DNA of 64,000 bases from Xanthomonas cissicola. GTDB taxonomy: Bacteria > Pseudomonadota > Gammaproteobacteria > Xanthomonadales > Xanthomonadaceae. The stretch covers positions 62,001 through 126,000 of the forward strand of contig NZ_VZPL01000005.1 of assembly GCF_008801575.1 (NCBI RefSeq), written 5' to 3'. Position 1 is the stretch's first letter. Each line of letters begins with the position of its first letter. Shown here in pieces: positions 16,765-28,488 of this stretch. Made by a program: the position numbers and the translations under genes. The notes beneath the pieces were generated by a model. The model worked only from the letters and a program-made list of their open reading frames with translations. It was not told the DNA's origin and made no database searches.

Positions 16765-17832
16765 ATGCGCAGGCCCACAATCAAAGATGTCGCCGAGCGC
16801 GCCAAGGTCTCGTTGAAGACCGTGTCGCGGGTGATCAACAACGAGCCATCGGTGATGCAGGCCACGCGTGCACGCGTGCTGCGCGCCATCGCCGATCTCG
16901 ACTACGAACCCGATCCGTCCGCGCGCAATCTGCGCAGCGGCACGCCGTTCGTGATCGGCCTGGTATACGACAACCCCAACCCGTACCACATCATCGGCAT
17001 TCAGAATGGCGTGCTGGCCGCGTGCCGCGAAACCGGCTTCGGCTTGCAGATCCATCCCTGCGATTCCACCTCGCCGTTGCTGGCCGAAGAACTGGCCGAA
17101 TGGGTGCAGCGCTCGCGCCTGGCCGGCGTGGTGTTGACCGCGCCGATGTCCGAGCGCCCGGAATTGCTGGCCGGTCTGGCCGCGCGCGGCATCAAGAGCG
17201 TGCGCATCATCGCCTCCACCGACGACCCCGGCGATGGCCCGTGCGTGTATATCGACGACCGCGATGCCGCGTATGAAATCACCGAGCACCTGATCCAGCT
17301 CGGCCATCAACGCATCGGCTTCCTGTGGGGCGGCCCGCAGCATCGCTCCAGCGGCGAACGTTACGCCGGCTATGAAGCGGCGTTGAAGGATTACGGCATC
17401 AGCCTGGACAAGCACCTGGTGATTCCCGGCGACTACACGTTCGACGATGGCTTCCGTGGCGCACGCCGGCTGTTGTCGTTGCGCGAGCCGCCCACCGCCA
17501 TCTTCGGCAGCAACGACGAGATCGCTGCAGGCGTGCTGGCCGCGGCCAAGTCCACCGGCATGAACGTGCCGTATCAATTGTCGATCGCCGGGTTCGAAGA
17601 CAGCCCGTTCTCGCGCCATTCGTGGCCGGCACTGACCACTGCCAAGCAGGCCACCGACGACATCGCGCGGCATGCCGCACGCTTGTTGATCAGCCAGCTG
17701 CGCAGCGATGCCTACGACGACCAACCGGCGCAATTGCAGAGCCGCGGCTTCGTGCCGCAGTTGGTGGTGCGCGGCTCCACCGCGCCGGCGCCTGCGTCCA
17801 CCGGCAAACCCCTTCCTCCTGAATCTGCCTGA
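16765..17832 (+). CDS. nagR: LacI-family transcriptional repressor NagR
   Basis: This 355-residue protein has the LacI helix-turn-helix TIKDVAERAKVSLKTVSRVI, the hinge YEPDPSARNLRSG, and a periplasmic-binding-protein-like effector domain. I chose ATG 16765, just before the HTH and with AAGG ten bases upstream, over ATG 16735. It lies inside the nag operon and probably controls it and the TonB receptors. CG-centred palindromes upstream of both receptor genes are candidate targets. Confidence 0.88.
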   Translation: MRRPTIKDVAERAKVSLKTVSRVINNEPSVMQATRARVLRAIADLDYEPDPSARNLRSGTPFVIGLVYDNPNPYHIIGIQNGVLAACRETGFGLQIHPCDSTSPLLAEELAEWVQRSRLAGVVLTAPMSERPELLAGLAARGIKSVRIIASTDDPGDGPCVYIDDRDAAYEITEHLIQLGHQRIGFLWGGPQHRSSGERYAGYEAALKDYGISLDKHLVIPGDYTFDDGFRGARRLLSLREPPTAIFGSNDEIAAGVLAAAKSTGMNVPYQLSIAGFEDSPFSRHSWPALTTAKQATDDIARHAARLLISQLRSDAYDDQPAQLQSRGFVPQLVVRGSTAPAPASTGKPLPPESA

Positions 17833-17838
17833 GCCACG

Positions 17839-18867
17839 ATGAGCCTTCCCTCCGAAACCGAGACCTTGATGTTCCGCGAAGCGGCGCAGACCGCCGATGT
17901 GGTTGCTGCACAGTTCGCGCGTAATGCCGACACCATCGCCGCGCTTGCGCAATCGCTGCGCGAGACGCCGCCGCCGTTCGTGGTGACCTGCGCGCGCGGT
18001 AGCTCCGATCATGCGGCCACCTATGCCAAGTACCTGTTCGAAACCCAGCTCGGCATCGTCACCGCATCTGCGTCGCCGTCGGTGGGCTCGGTCTATGCAG
18101 CGCCGCTGCAACTGCGTGGCGCGCTGTACATCGTGATTTCGCAATCGGGCAAGAGCCCGGATCTGCTGCGCAATGCCGAAGCGGCCAAGGCTGCCGGCGC
18201 GCGCGTGGTCGCGCTGGTCAACGTGGAAGATTCGCCGCTGGCGCAACTGGCCGAGGTGGTGATTCCGCTGGGCGCAGGCCCGGAAAGAAGCGTGGCCGCC
18301 ACCAAGAGTTATCTCGCTTCGCTGGCCGCGGTCCTGCATCTGGGCGCGGTGTGGAAGAACGACCCCGCCTTGCTTGCCGCGCTCGACGCATTGCCGCAGC
18401 AGTTGCGCAGCGCGTGGCAGGCCGATTGGTCCGCGCTCACCGCCGGTCTGGCGCCTGCGCACAATCTGTTCGTGCTCGGCCGCGGCCTGGGCCTGGGCGC
18501 AGCGCAGGAAGCGGCATTGAAGTTCAAGGAAACCTGCGGCTTGCACGCCGAAGCCTACAGCTCGGCCGAGGTCAAGCACGGGCCGATGGCCCTGGTGGGG
18601 CCGGGGTTCCCGGTGCTGGTCTTCGCACAGCCCGACGAAACCGGTGCCGGTACCCGCGCACTGGCCGAAGAATTCCGCGCGCGTGGCGCGCAGGTGTGGC
18701 TGGCCGCGCCCGGTGGCGATTTGCCGCTGGCAGAGGCCGCGCACCCGGCCTGTGCGCCGCTGTTGACCGTGCAGAGCTTCTATCGCGCGATCAATGCATT
18801 GGCATTGCAGCGCGGCAACAATCCCGATCTGCCGCCGCATCTGAACAAGGTCACGGAAACCGTCTGA
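17839..18867 (+). CDS. nagB-II: Glucosamine-6-phosphate deaminase NagB-II (SIS family)
   Basis: This 342-residue protein has two SIS domains and no glutaminase domain. Seen motifs are CARGSSDHAATYAKY, ISQSGKSPDLL, AATKSYLAS and EVKHGPMAL. It would convert glucosamine-6-phosphate to fructose-6-phosphate and ammonia, replacing classical NagB. Its position between nagR and nagA fits that role. An AgaS-like specificity cannot be excluded from sequence alone. It begins six bases after nagR and ends two bases before nagA. Confidence 0.85.
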   Translation: MSLPSETETLMFREAAQTADVVAAQFARNADTIAALAQSLRETPPPFVVTCARGSSDHAATYAKYLFETQLGIVTASASPSVGSVYAAPLQLRGALYIVISQSGKSPDLLRNAEAAKAAGARVVALVNVEDSPLAQLAEVVIPLGAGPERSVAATKSYLASLAAVLHLGAVWKNDPALLAALDALPQQLRSAWQADWSALTAGLAPAHNLFVLGRGLGLGAAQEAALKFKETCGLHAEAYSSAEVKHGPMALVGPGFPVLVFAQPDETGAGTRALAEEFRARGAQVWLAAPGGDLPLAEAAHPACAPLLTVQSFYRAINALALQRGNNPDLPPHLNKVTETV

Positions 18868-18869
18868 TC

Positions 18870-20024
18870 ATGCACGCTCTCACGACTCAGGCACTGTGCA
18901 ATGCACGTGTGCTCACCGACAACGGATTGCAGGACGGCCTGGTCGTGATGCTGGCTGGCACGCAGATCCAGGCGATCGTGCCGGCCGACGATGCGCGCGT
19001 TACGCAGGCCGATACGCGCCTGGACCTGGGTGGCGCCAGCTTGTTGCCGGGCTTTATCGACATCCAGGTCAATGGCGGCGGCGGCGTGTTGTTCAACAAC
19101 GCACGCGACCCCCAGGCACTGGCCACGATCGCCGCCGCGCATCGTCGCTTCGGCACCACCGGCATGCTGCCAACCTTGATCAGCGACACCGCTGAGGTGA
19201 TGGCCGAAGCGATCGATGCCACTCGCCAGGCCATCGCGCAAGGCGTACCCGGCGTGCTCGGCATCCATCTGGAGGGCCCGTACCTGAGTCCTGCGCGCAA
19301 GGGCACGCACGACGCGGACAAGTTCCGCGTACCGGACGCGCACGAGATTGCCGTCGATACCTCATTGGACAATGGCGTCACCTTGATCACGCTCGCACCC
19401 GAGCGCGTTCCGCTGGACGATATCCGTGCCTTCGTTGCCGGCGGCGCGCTCGTGTTCGCCGGCCACACTGCGGCCACCTACGAGCAGGCACGCGATGGCA
19501 TTGCCGCCGGCGTCAGCGGCTTCACGCACGTGTACAACGCGATGTCGCAGCTGGCTGGCCGCGAACCCAATGCGGTGGGCGCGGCACTGGAAGACCCGAC
19601 GATTTGGTGCGGCGTCATCGTCGACGGCGTGCACGTGCATCCGGCCAGCTTGCGTGTGGCGCTCGCGGCCAAGCCACGCGGCAAGTTGCTGCTGGTCACC
19701 GACGCCATGCCGATGGTAGGCAGCGAAAGCGCCAGCTTCGATCTCTACGGCGAAACCATCACCGCCGTGGACGGCGTGGTGCGAAATGCCGATGGTGCAC
19801 TGGCCGGCTCCGCATTGGACATGGCCACCGCCGTGCGCAACAGCGTGCGCTGGCTGGGCGTGGACCTGGCCGAAGCCGCGCGCATGGCTTCTACCTACCC
19901 CGCGCAATGCATTGGCCTGGGCGAACGCCTGGGACGCATCGCCCCCGGCTACCAAGCCGATCTGGTGCTGGTGGATGACGATGTGCAGGTGTTGAGCACG
20001 TGGGTGGCTGGGCAGCGCGACTAA
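18870..20024 (+). CDS. nagA: N-acetylglucosamine-6-phosphate deacetylase NagA
   Basis: This 384-residue amidohydrolase has GFIDIQVNGGGG, metal-binding Glu in GIHLEGPYLSP, His in FAGHTAATY and FTHVYNAM, and the catalytic Asp in LLVTDAMPM. It deacetylates GlcNAc-6-phosphate in the cytoplasm, giving the NagB-II substrate. ATG 18870 is two bases after the nagB-II stop. The frame open upstream to 18351 lies within nagB-II. Confidence 0.93.
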   Translation: MHALTTQALCNARVLTDNGLQDGLVVMLAGTQIQAIVPADDARVTQADTRLDLGGASLLPGFIDIQVNGGGGVLFNNARDPQALATIAAAHRRFGTTGMLPTLISDTAEVMAEAIDATRQAIAQGVPGVLGIHLEGPYLSPARKGTHDADKFRVPDAHEIAVDTSLDNGVTLITLAPERVPLDDIRAFVAGGALVFAGHTAATYEQARDGIAAGVSGFTHVYNAMSQLAGREPNAVGAALEDPTIWCGVIVDGVHVHPASLRVALAAKPRGKLLLVTDAMPMVGSESASFDLYGETITAVDGVVRNADGALAGSALDMATAVRNSVRWLGVDLAEAARMASTYPAQCIGLGERLGRIAPGYQADLVLVDDDVQVLSTWVAGQRD

Positions 20025-20942
20025 GCGCCGCCGCCCACACGCCTGCGTCGCCGCAGCGGAACGCGGCCGGTGCTCGGAGCGGCACGACCACCGGTCCGCT
20101 GCCGTGCGCTGACCGTGCCCAGGTAACTGCTGCTTGAGACCTATCTTGGCCGGCCAACGTATCGTGCGCGCCGCATTGCGTGATGCGGCGCGCGCGTTGC
20201 GTTTGATCCTTGAAATGCAGGGACATGCAGCGGCCCATGCAGTGAGTCGTCGCATGTCGCATGCTTCGCCTTCACCCAACAAACGCGCTGGTCGCCGCCG
20301 GCACGTGATGTACAGGTCTTGTTGCCGGACCGACGGAACTACACCGGACGCTGGCACCGTGCACGCCCTACGGCAGCGATGAAACCAGTCCTACGGTGGA
20401 CAGGTTGTTGTCTAACCCGACACGCGTGCAGCGGGCCATCGGCCATCGGGCGACAGCGCAGCGTTCCAACCTGCGCAAGTTTATGCGCATCATCCACGCG
20501 CGCATGCGCAGCACACTTCGCGTGCGCAGCTACTTTGCGTCGCAACATTTTGGTGTGCCACCGTGTGCGAACAGGGCATAGGGCGCAGTGGTCTGCATCG
20601 ACGTAAAGGGCAGTGAGACGACGATCACGCCATCATCCCGTATCTGCAGGGAAGACGTTGTTTAGCGCATAAAAATGGACGTATGCAGCAACGGGTTGAC
20701 ACTACAAGCCACGGAAGGCACCTTCGCTGGTAACGTTCTCAGCGAAGAAACATCTGCTCGACGTTCGAGAAGACGATAACCGGCCGTTGTTCCAGTGGTC
20801 GGCTTTTACCCGCATGTCGTCACGCAATGCGGGTGGCTGTTCGTATCCGGCACAGGGGACGGATCACGGGCATGGCACGCGCGTCGCGCGCCGTTGTGCA
20901 ACCAGACGGTTGCCATCCGACATCAGTGATGAGGTCCACGCA
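20025..20942. other. Intergenic region of about 920 bp before the second TonB receptor
   Basis: No coding sequence is convincing here. The stretch holds TTGACA at 20696 and a LacI-like near-palindrome at 20725-20744. The rest I cannot explain; a decayed gene is possible, but no family was recognised on either strand. Confidence 0.5.
20725..20744. promoter_or_regulatory. Candidate LacI-family (NagR) operator upstream of second TonB receptor
   Basis: CGCTGGTAACGTTCTCAGCG is a 20-bp inverted repeat with 8 of 10 half-site positions matching and a central AACGTT, the same core as the perfect site at 4387-4398. It lies about 200 bp before the receptor start. Binding by NagR is inferred. Confidence 0.45.
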
Positions 20943-23611
20943 ATGCTGTTTTCCCGTCTGTTCGCTTTGTCCCCTTGTGTTCCGGTATCTGCGTCCGTCA
21001 ACCCACTGCGCCGCTCACCATTGAGCGCGGCTGTCAGGCGTCTGCTCATAGTGGCGCCAGCTTGGCCTGCGTCGCAAGCCTTCCCGCATTTGCGCAGGAG
21101 CAGCCCGCACCCGCGCAGCAACAGACACCACCACAAACCGATCCCTCGGTTTCCACCCTGGACGAAATCAAGGTGGTGGGTTACCAGGCCAGCCTGGGCA
21201 AGGCGCTCAACGTCAAGCGCAACGCCGATGCGATCGTCGACGCGATCAGCGCCGAAGACATCGGCAAGTTTCCAGATACCAATGTCGCCGAATCGCTGTC
21301 GCGGTTGTCCGGTATCACCGTGGACAGGCAGTTCGGCGAAGGCGAAAAAGTCAGCATCCTGGGCACCGATCCGGCGCTCAACCGTGTGTTGCTCAACGGC
21401 CAGACCATTGCATCGACCAGTTGGGGCGGCGACCCCAACGACCCGGACAGCCGCTCGTTCAACTACAGCACCCTGGCGCCGGAAGTGGTCGGCTTGATGG
21501 AGGTCTACAAGACGCCCGAAGCGCGCATCGACGAGGGTTCCATCGGCGGCACCGTGATCGTGCATACGCGCAAACCGCTGGATCTGGATCGCAATACGCT
21601 CACCGGGACCGTGAGCTATGGCTACAACGATCGCTCCGACGAAGGCAAGCCGAATGCCTCGGCGCTGTATAGCTGGAAGAATCAGGACCAAACCCTGGGC
21701 GTGCTTACCTCGGTGATGCATTCGCAGCGTGTCCTGCGCCGCGACGGCGTTGAAATTTTCGGCTACGACAATGTGCAGGGCGCCGGGTTTCCGCCGGGTG
21801 TGGTCGGCAACAACACCGGCGTGTTTCCGACGTCGATCAACACGGCGTTGTTCCAGCAAACGCGCAAGCGCGACGGTGTCAGCGCGGCGCTGCAGTGGAA
21901 GCCGGACAGCGATTTCGAGCTCAATCTGACTGGCCTGTATGTCAAGGAAAGCTTCGATAACTACAACCAGAGCCGCTACGGTTACTGGGGCTCGACGCCG
22001 GGCGATGCGCAGGCCTTGGGCTTCGAGAACGGTATCGCCACCTCGGGTACCTTCGGCGACCAGTCCAACACCTATCTCGACGGCTATCTGCGCAATAGCC
22101 AGGTCAGCACCGGCAGCATCCACCTGCGCACCGACTGGCATGGCGATGGGTGGAACGCCTCCAGCCAGGTGGGTTACACCAGTTCGCAAGGCGGCGCCGA
22201 GCGTATCTACGGCATCCAGTTCCGCAATCTGGCCGGCTACAGCTACACCATCGACGGGCGCCGTACCGCGATGGACTACAGTACCGATCCCACCAATGCG
22301 GCGGCGATGCAGCTCAACAACGCCTCGGCCAGTCACAGCCCGCAGTACGACAAGGAGCGCTATCTGCAGCTGGATTTCGATCATGCGGTGGAGTGGGGGC
22401 CGTTTACGCAGATCCTCACCGGCATCAAGCTCACCAATCACGCCACCGGGCAATCGTCCTACAGCCGCACCTGGACCCCGAACGATGGCAGCACGCTGGC
22501 GGCATTCTCGCCGGGCACCACGCCCTCGGGCTATCTGGATGGGCTGTCGACCAGCGCCGACATGCAACGCTGGTCGACCATCGACAGCGGTGCGATCAGC
22601 CGGTATATCAGCGGACTGGAAGGCGACGACGGTCTGCCGATCAGCTATGCCGGCAACTACAGCATCGAGGAGCAGAACCGTGCGTGGTTCCTGCAAGGCA
22701 ACTTCTCCGGCGAGCGGTATCGCGGCAACATCGGCGTGCGCTATGTGCATTCGCGCGATTCAACAGATGGCTTCAGCTATGCGCCGGGCGGCGGTTACAC
22801 GCCGGTCAACTTTCTCAGCAGCTACGGCAAATGGTTGCCTTCGTTCAATATCGCCTACGACCTGCGCGACGACCTGATGCTGCGATTTGCCGCCTCCAAA
22901 GTGATCGCGCGGCCGCGCTACACCAACATGACGCCGTACGTGGCCACCGACGACACCACGCTGACGGCGTCGACCGGCAACCCAGGACTGAGCCCGTACG
23001 AGTCCACCAACCTCGGTGCATCGCTGGAGTGGTATTTCTCCGACAGCAGCCTGCTCAGCGGCGAATTCTTCTCGCGCGACATCTCCAACTACATCCTGAC
23101 CACGGTGCAGGATCGTGTGTTCTTCAATAACGCCACCGGCGGCTCGAGCACCTACCAGACATCGGTACCTACCAACGCCGGCGATGCCAGGGTGCGCGGT
23201 GTCGCGCTCAATCTGCAGCACAATTTCGGCAATGGCTTCGGCGTGGTGGCCAACTACACCTATTCCGATTCCAAGACCGACGGCGATTACAGCCTGCCGT
23301 ACAACTCGCGCAATGCCTACAACGTCAGCCCGTACTACGAACAAGGCAAGTGGAGCGCGCGGGTGAATCTGGGTTGGCGCTCGGAATACTTCACCCAGAT
23401 TGGCAGGCTCAACGGGCAGCAGATGACCGACGCGTTTACGCAAGTCGATGCGTCATTCGGCTACCAGGCCACCGAGCGACTGCGCGTGGCGCTGGAAGCC
23501 ACCAACCTGCTGGACGAAACCTACTTCAGCTACATCGGCAACAAGAACCAGCCGTACTACATCTACAAGAACGGTCGCTCTTTCATGTTGAGCCTGAATT
23601 TCAAGCTGTAA
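20943..23611 (+). CDS. TonB-dependent outer membrane receptor with a frameshift in the signal peptide
   Basis: The mature protein is intact: a TonB-box-like TLDEIKVVG, a plug (SAEDIGKFPDTNVAESLSRL, then LLNGQTIAS), and a full beta-barrel to LSLNFKL. The signal peptide is split. Frame 3 supplies MLFSRLFALSPCVP from ATG 20943, with GAGG eight bases upstream. Frame 2 supplies SGASLACVASLPAFAQ. The frames would join near 21048-21050 if one base were missing there. Frame 2 alone has only TTG 20975 as a start and no proper leader. Homology to sugar receptors and the nag context suggest GlcNAc or oligosaccharide uptake. Confidence 0.78.
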
Positions 23612-23622
23612 TGCCCGGCCAG

Positions 23623-23650
23623 GGCGGCTGCTTTGTGCAGCCGCCTTTAT
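23623..23650 (+). terminator. Rho-independent terminator after second TonB receptor
   Basis: GGCGGCTGC and GCAGCCGCC form a perfect 9-bp stem around a five-base loop, followed by TTTAT. It starts 11 bases after the receptor stop codon and lies before the convergent cca gene. Confidence 0.75.
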
Positions 23651-23791
23651 CTCGTGGCGGACAACTAGATTTCGCTTGAGTTCCTGGCTTCGAAGGGCAG
23701 ATTCCGTCAGCCGTGCGGTTCGCTGCAATGTCGCTGTTTTTAACGTTGCCGCATCCTGTTGCATGCAGAAAACGGTGCGCGCGAGACGTCG

Positions 23792-25024
23792 CTATGCACC
23801 AGTGTTTCGCGCTGCCGCAATCGCGGCAATGCGCGCCTTCGTCAGTGCCTCGCCGATCTGCGGCCCTTGCAGACCCTCGGCCGCCAGATCCCGCGCATTG
23901 ATCGCCAGTGCGGCGGCGTGCAGCCGTTTGAGCGCTTCGCCCTGCGGGTACGCGGCTTCTTCACTGCCCAGACGGCCACGCTTGTCTGCTTCGCAGACCA
24001 GTGCCAGCTGCGCGATACGCTCCGGCCGGCGAAACGCATCGCAGCGCACCAGCAGCTCGTGCAGGGTGCGGTCGCGGAGCTCGGCCAGACGATGCACGTT
24101 CAAGTGTTCGCGGCAGGCGATGATGGCAAGTTGCCGAAAGTCCTGCGGCACCTTGAGCCGCTCGCACAGCGCCTGCAATGGCGCAACGCCGCGTTGCTCG
24201 TGCATGACATGTCGCGGCCATTGCGCTTGCGGCGTGAGCGCCTTACCCAGGTCGTGGGTCAGCGCAGCAAAGCCCACCAGCGCATCGCCGGGCGCCAGAC
24301 GGGCCGCTATATCGCTGACCATTTCCTGGTGAATGCCCGTGTCGACCTCCGGATGGAAATCGGCGCGCTGCGGCACGCCGTACAGCGCATCGACTTCCGG
24401 CAGGATGACGCGCAGCGCATCGGCATCGTGCAGCGTGCGCAGGAACGCCGAGGGCTGCGCGCAGCTCAATGCGCGCCGCAGCTCCTGCCACACGCGCTCC
24501 GGCACCAGGCTGTCGAGTTCGCCGCCGGCGGCCATGTCCCGCATCAATGCCGCAGTTTCAGCAGCGAGCGAAAAGCCCAGCGGGGCCAGCCGCGCCATGA
24601 AGCGCGCGGCACGCAATACACGCACAGGATCTTCGATGAACGCCGGACCGACATGCCGCAATACGCGCGCCTGCAGATCACGCACACCGTTGTACGGGTC
24701 GAACAATTGGCCCGTGTCCTCATCGCGCGCGATCGCGTTGATGGTGAAGTCGCGGCGCAGCAGGTCTTCTTCCAGGGTCACCGATGGGTCGGCGTCCACC
24801 ACGAAGCCGCGATATCCGCGGCCGGATTTGCGCTCGGTACGCGCCAGTGCGTATTCCTCGCCACTGCGCGGGTGCAGAAACACCGGGAAATCCTTGCCGA
24901 CCGGCTTGAACCCCTGCGCCTCCATCTGCGCCTGATCGGCGCCGACCACCACCCAGTCGCGGTCGCCAGCCGGCTGCTCAAGCAATGCATCGCGGACTGC
25001 GCCGCCAACAAGATAGATCTTCAT
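23792..25024 (-). CDS. cca: Multifunctional CCA tRNA nucleotidyltransferase
   Basis: This 410-residue protein adds or repairs the 3' CCA of tRNAs. It has the class II nucleotidyltransferase pattern: [14 protein letters not shown], the catalytic DRD in [19 protein letters not shown], and [14 protein letters not shown]-terminal HD phosphohydrolase domain ([20 protein letters not shown]-like) marks the long gammaproteobacterial form. The start is ATG at 25024 (KIYLVGG immediately follows). The longer frame to 25045 adds a few residues with no support. It is convergent with the TonB receptor. Confidence 0.95.
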   Translation of the reverse strand: MKIYLVGGAVRDALLEQPAGDRDWVVVGADQAQMEAQGFKPVGKDFPVFLHPRSGEEYALARTERKSGRGYRGFVVDADPSVTLEEDLLRRDFTINAIARDEDTGQLFDPYNGVRDLQARVLRHVGPAFIEDPVRVLRAARFMARLAPLGFSLAAETAALMRDMAAGGELDSLVPERVWQELRRALSCAQPSAFLRTLHDADALRVILPEVDALYGVPQRADFHPEVDTGIHQEMVSDIAARLAPGDALVGFAALTHDLGKALTPQAQWPRHVMHEQRGVAPLQALCERLKVPQDFRQLAIIACREHLNVHRLAELRDRTLHELLVRCDAFRRPERIAQLALVCEADKRGRLGSEEAAYPQGEALKRLHAAALAINARDLAAEGLQGPQIGEALTKARIAAIAAARNTGA

Positions 25025-25179
25025 CAGCGCATGATGCCCGAGCAATCATGCGCCTGTCTGTGCGCTCTCCCGGCTGCTTGCGGGACCATCGGCGGCGTGG
25101 ACGCCGCTAACGCGCTCATGGACGGGTTCACGGTACATGCCAAAGGGTTCGCGCACCGCACGCTCGACCCGGAGAAAAG

Positions 25180-26850
25180 TCACCCGCGCACAGGGGCATC
25201 GCCGGCAATGTAGTAATCGGCAGTACTGCGCGGTAATGGTGCGCGACCGCGCATGCGGTCGGCGATTTTCTCGGCAATCATGATGGTGGTGGCGTTGAGG
25301 TTGCCGGTGATGATGCGCGGCATGATCGAGGCGTCGATCACGCGCAGGCCCTCCATGCCGTGCACGCGGCCCTGGCCGTCGACAACCGCCATGTCGTCGG
25401 TGCCCATCGCGCAGGAGCAGGAGGGGTGATAGGCGGTTTCTGCGCGAGAGCGGACGAATGCGTCCAGCTCCGCATCGGTCTTGCAGTCCGCACTGGGGCT
25501 GATCTCGCGGCCGCGGTAAGCGTCTAGCGCCGGTTGCGCGATGATCTCGCGGGTGATGCGGATCGCGTCGCGGAATTCCTGCCAGTCCTGGTCGGTGGAT
25601 TGGTAGTTGAACAGGATCGAAGGATGCTGGCGCGGGTCGCGCGATTTGGCGTGCACACGCCCGCGGCTGGGTGTGCGCATCGAGCCGACGTGCGCTTGGA
25701 AGCCGTGCTCCTTGACCGCATTGCTGCCGTTGTAATTGATGGCAACCGGAAGGAAGTGGTACTGGATGTTGGGCCAGTCGAATTCCTCGCGCGTGCGGAT
25801 GAAGCCGCCGGCTTCGAACTGATTGCTGGCGCCGGTACCGGTGCCGGCGAACAACCATTGCGCGCCGATCGCCGGCTGGTTCCACCATTGCAGTGCCGGA
25901 TACAGCGAGACCGGTTTGGTGCACGCATACTGGATATACACCTCCAGGTGGTCCTGCAGATTCTGGCCCACACCGGGCAGATCGTGCACCAGTTGCACAT
26001 CGAGGGCGCGCAGCAGATCGGGTGCGCCCACGCCGGAGCGTTGCAGCAGCTGCGGCGAGGCGATCGCACCTGCGCACACCAGCACTTCGCGGCGCGCATG
26101 CGCATCGATTCCTTCGCTGCTGTGACCCACCAGGTAATGCACGCCGATGGCGCGCTTGCCTGCAAACAAAATGCGATCGGTGGTGGCGTGGGTGACGATA
26201 TGCAGGCCATCGCGCGGCTTGGCCATGTCCAGGTAACCGCGCGCGGTGCTGGCGCGGCGCCCGCGTGGCGTCACCGTGCGGTCCATCGGTCCGAAGCCTT
26301 CCTGCTGGTAGCCATTGAGATCGTCGGTACGCGGGTAGCCTGCCTGGACGCCTGCCTCGACCATGGCATGGAACAACACGTTGTTGTCGTTCTTCGGCGT
26401 TGCCACGCTCACCGGACCGTCGCCGCCGTGATAGTCGTTGGCGCCGATGTCGCGCGTTTCTGCCTTGCGGAAGTACGGCAGGACATCGCGGTAGCTCCAG
26501 TCCTCCAGGCCGGGGCGCTTGGCCCAATGATCGAAGTCGAGCGCATTGCCGCGGATGTAGCACATGCCGTTGATCAGCGACGAACCGCCCAGGCCCTTGC
26601 CGCGACCGCACTCCATGCGCCGGTTGTCCATGTAAGGTTCCGGCTCGGTTTCATAGGCCCAGTTGTAGCGGCGCCCCTGCAACGGGAAGGCCAATGCTGC
26701 CGGCATCTGCGTGCGGAAATCCAGGCGGTAATCCGGCCCGCCCGCTTCGAGCAGCAGCACGGTCACGCCGGGATCTTCGGTCAGGCGTGCCGCCAGCACG
26801 TTGCCTGCCGAGCCGGCGCCGATGATGATGTAGTCGTAGTCGCGTTGCAT
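25180..26850 (-). CDS. betA: Choline dehydrogenase BetA (GMC oxidoreductase)
   Basis: This 556-residue flavoprotein oxidises choline to betaine aldehyde and onward. It shows the FAD dinucleotide fold [18 protein letters not shown] signatures [14 protein letters not shown] and [13 protein letters not shown], and the catalytic His region HPSCSCAMG near the C-terminus. The start is ATG 26850, directly before the FAD motif; upstream frame extends to 27393 inside betB. It is the last gene of betT-betB-betA on the minus strand, 125 bp after betB. Membrane association is expected from the family. Confidence 0.93.
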   Translation of the reverse strand: MQRDYDYIIIGAGSAGNVLAARLTEDPGVTVLLLEAGGPDYRLDFRTQMPAALAFPLQGRRYNWAYETEPEPYMDNRRMECGRGKGLGGSSLINGMCYIRGNALDFDHWAKRPGLEDWSYRDVLPYFRKAETRDIGANDYHGGDGPVSVATPKNDNNVLFHAMVEAGVQAGYPRTDDLNGYQQEGFGPMDRTVTPRGRRASTARGYLDMAKPRDGLHIVTHATTDRILFAGKRAIGVHYLVGHSSEGIDAHARREVLVCAGAIASPQLLQRSGVGAPDLLRALDVQLVHDLPGVGQNLQDHLEVYIQYACTKPVSLYPALQWWNQPAIGAQWLFAGTGTGASNQFEAGGFIRTREEFDWPNIQYHFLPVAINYNGSNAVKEHGFQAHVGSMRTPSRGRVHAKSRDPRQHPSILFNYQSTDQDWQEFRDAIRITREIIAQPALDAYRGREISPSADCKTDAELDAFVRSRAETAYHPSCSCAMGTDDMAVVDGQGRVHGMEGLRVIDASIMPRIITGNLNATTIMIAEKIADRMRGRAPLPRSTADYYIAGDAPVRG

Positions 26851-26975
26851 GGTGTCTCCTGATGCGGTAACGGTGCGGTGGCGATCGAGGCGGATGGCAC
26901 AGACGCGGGCGTGCGCGCGGGAAGCGATCGCGGCGCGTCGCTGCCGCCGCGCCTGCCTGCGCCGGCTCCCGGCCG

Positions 26976-28448
26976 TCAGAACACCGACGCGTAACGTTCC
27001 AGTTCGATCTGGACGGATTTGGTGCGCGTGTAGGCCTGCAAGGTCGCCAGGCCGTTTTCGCGCCCCACGCCCGACTGCTTGTAGCCGCCCACCGGCATCG
27101 GGGCCGGCGACTCGCCCCAGGTGTTGACCCAGCAGATGCCCGCTTCCAGGCGATGGATCAGCCGGTGTGCACGCGCCAGGTCCGGCGTGACCACGCCTGC
27201 AGCCAGCCCATACGTGGTGGCGTTGGCGCGCGTCACCGCTTCGTCTTCGTCGTCGTAGGTGAGCAGGCTCAAGACCGGTCCGAAGATTTCCTCGCGCACG
27301 ATGGTCATCACATCGGTGCAATCGCTGAAGATGGTCGGCGCCACGTAATAGCCTTGCGCCAGTGCGCCATCTTGCAGGCGCTCGCCGCCGCATAGAAGAC
27401 GTGCGCCTTCTGCCTTGCCCTGTTCGATATGCTCCATCACGCGCTGCATATGCGCGGCGCTGACCAGCGGACCGAAGGTGGTGCGCTCATCGAGCGGGTC
27501 GCCGATATGGATCCGTTGCACGCGGGCCAGCAGGCGCGCTTCGAATGCGTGACGCAAGGCGCGCGGCACGAACACGCGCGTGCCGTTGGTGCACACCTGC
27601 CCGGAGCTGTAGAAGTTGGCCATCATGGCGATGTCGGCAGCAACGTCCAAATCGGCATCGGCGCAGACAATCAGAGGCGACTTGCCGCCCAGTTCCATGG
27701 TCACCTCCTTCAGCGACGAACTCGATGCGCTGGCCATCACCTTGCGGCCGGTGGCGGTGCCGCCGGTGAAACTGATCTTTTCGATCTGCGGATGCTCGGT
27801 GAGCGCAGTGCCCACGCTGGCGCCATCGCCGGGCAACACGTTGAACACGCCATCGGGCAGGCCGGCCTCGGTAAAGATTTCGGCCAGTTTCAGCGCGGTG
27901 AGCGGGGTGACTTCGCTGGGTTTGAAGATCATCGCGTTACCGGCGGCCAGGGCGGGCGCGGCTTTCCACAGTGCGATCTGGATGGGGTAATTCCACGCGC
28001 CGATCGCACCCACAACGCCCAGCGGTTCGTGGCGCGTGTAGAAAAAGCTGCCTTCGCGCAAGGGCACTTGCGCACCCTGCAGCGCCTGCGCAACGCCAGC
28101 GTAATACTCCAGTACGTCCGCACCGGTGACCACATCGACGCTGCGTGTCTCGCTCAGCGGCTTGCCGGTGTTGAGCGTTTCCAATTGCGCCAGTGCATCG
28201 TTGCGTTCGCGTAGCAACGCCACCGCACGCAGCAGAATGCGCGAGCGCTCCACCGTCGTCAGGGCTGCCCATCGTTGCTGGCCTGCCTTCGCGCTATCGA
28301 CGGCGGCATCCAGATCGTCGACGCCGGCGTTGTGCACGTTGGCCAGCACCTCGCCGGTAGCGGGGTTGACCACTTCGAACGTGTGGCCGCCGCGGGCGGG
28401 AACATAACGGCCGCCGATATACAGCAACTGGTCGGGGAAACGTGGCAT
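26976..28448 (-). CDS. betB: Betaine aldehyde dehydrogenase BetB
   Basis: This 490-residue NAD(P)-dependent aldehyde dehydrogenase has the general base Glu in MELGGKSP and the nucleophile Cys in [12 protein letters not shown], which is typical of Bet[14 protein letters not shown] and [13 protein letters not shown] fit the same subfamily. It converts betaine aldehyde to glycine betaine, an osmoprotectant. The start at ATG 28448 has AGGAGG a few bases upstream. It lies 40 bp after betT. Confidence 0.94.
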   Translation of the reverse strand: MPRFPDQLLYIGGRYVPARGGHTFEVVNPATGEVLANVHNAGVDDLDAAVDSAKAGQQRWAALTTVERSRILLRAVALLRERNDALAQLETLNTGKPLSETRSVDVVTGADVLEYYAGVAQALQGAQVPLREGSFFYTRHEPLGVVGAIGAWNYPIQIALWKAAPALAAGNAMIFKPSEVTPLTALKLAEIFTEAGLPDGVFNVLPGDGASVGTALTEHPQIEKISFTGGTATGRKVMASASSSSLKEVTMELGGKSPLIVCADADLDVAADIAMMANFYSSGQVCTNGTRVFVPRALRHAFEARLLARVQRIHIGDPLDERTTFGPLVSAAHMQRVMEHIEQGKAEGARLLCGGERLQDGALAQGYYVAPTIFSDCTDVMTIVREEIFGPVLSLLTYDDEDEAVTRANATTYGLAAGVVTPDLARAHRLIHRLEAGICWVNTWGESPAPMPVGGYKQSGVGRENGLATLQAYTRTKSVQIELERYASVF

Positions 28449-28488
28449 GACAAACCTCCTGTGGGACGGTCGCCGCAGCGACGCACCT

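Noticed and set aside
16606-18840. A 744-codon minus-strand frame opposite nagR and nagB-II
   Set aside because: It runs antisense to two confident genes, with repetitive Arg/Gly/His sequence typical of GC-rich shadows.
25046-26611. A 521-codon minus-strand frame inside betA
   Set aside because: It lies in another frame of betA, has Arg/His/Gly-rich composition, and no domain. BetA is strongly supported.
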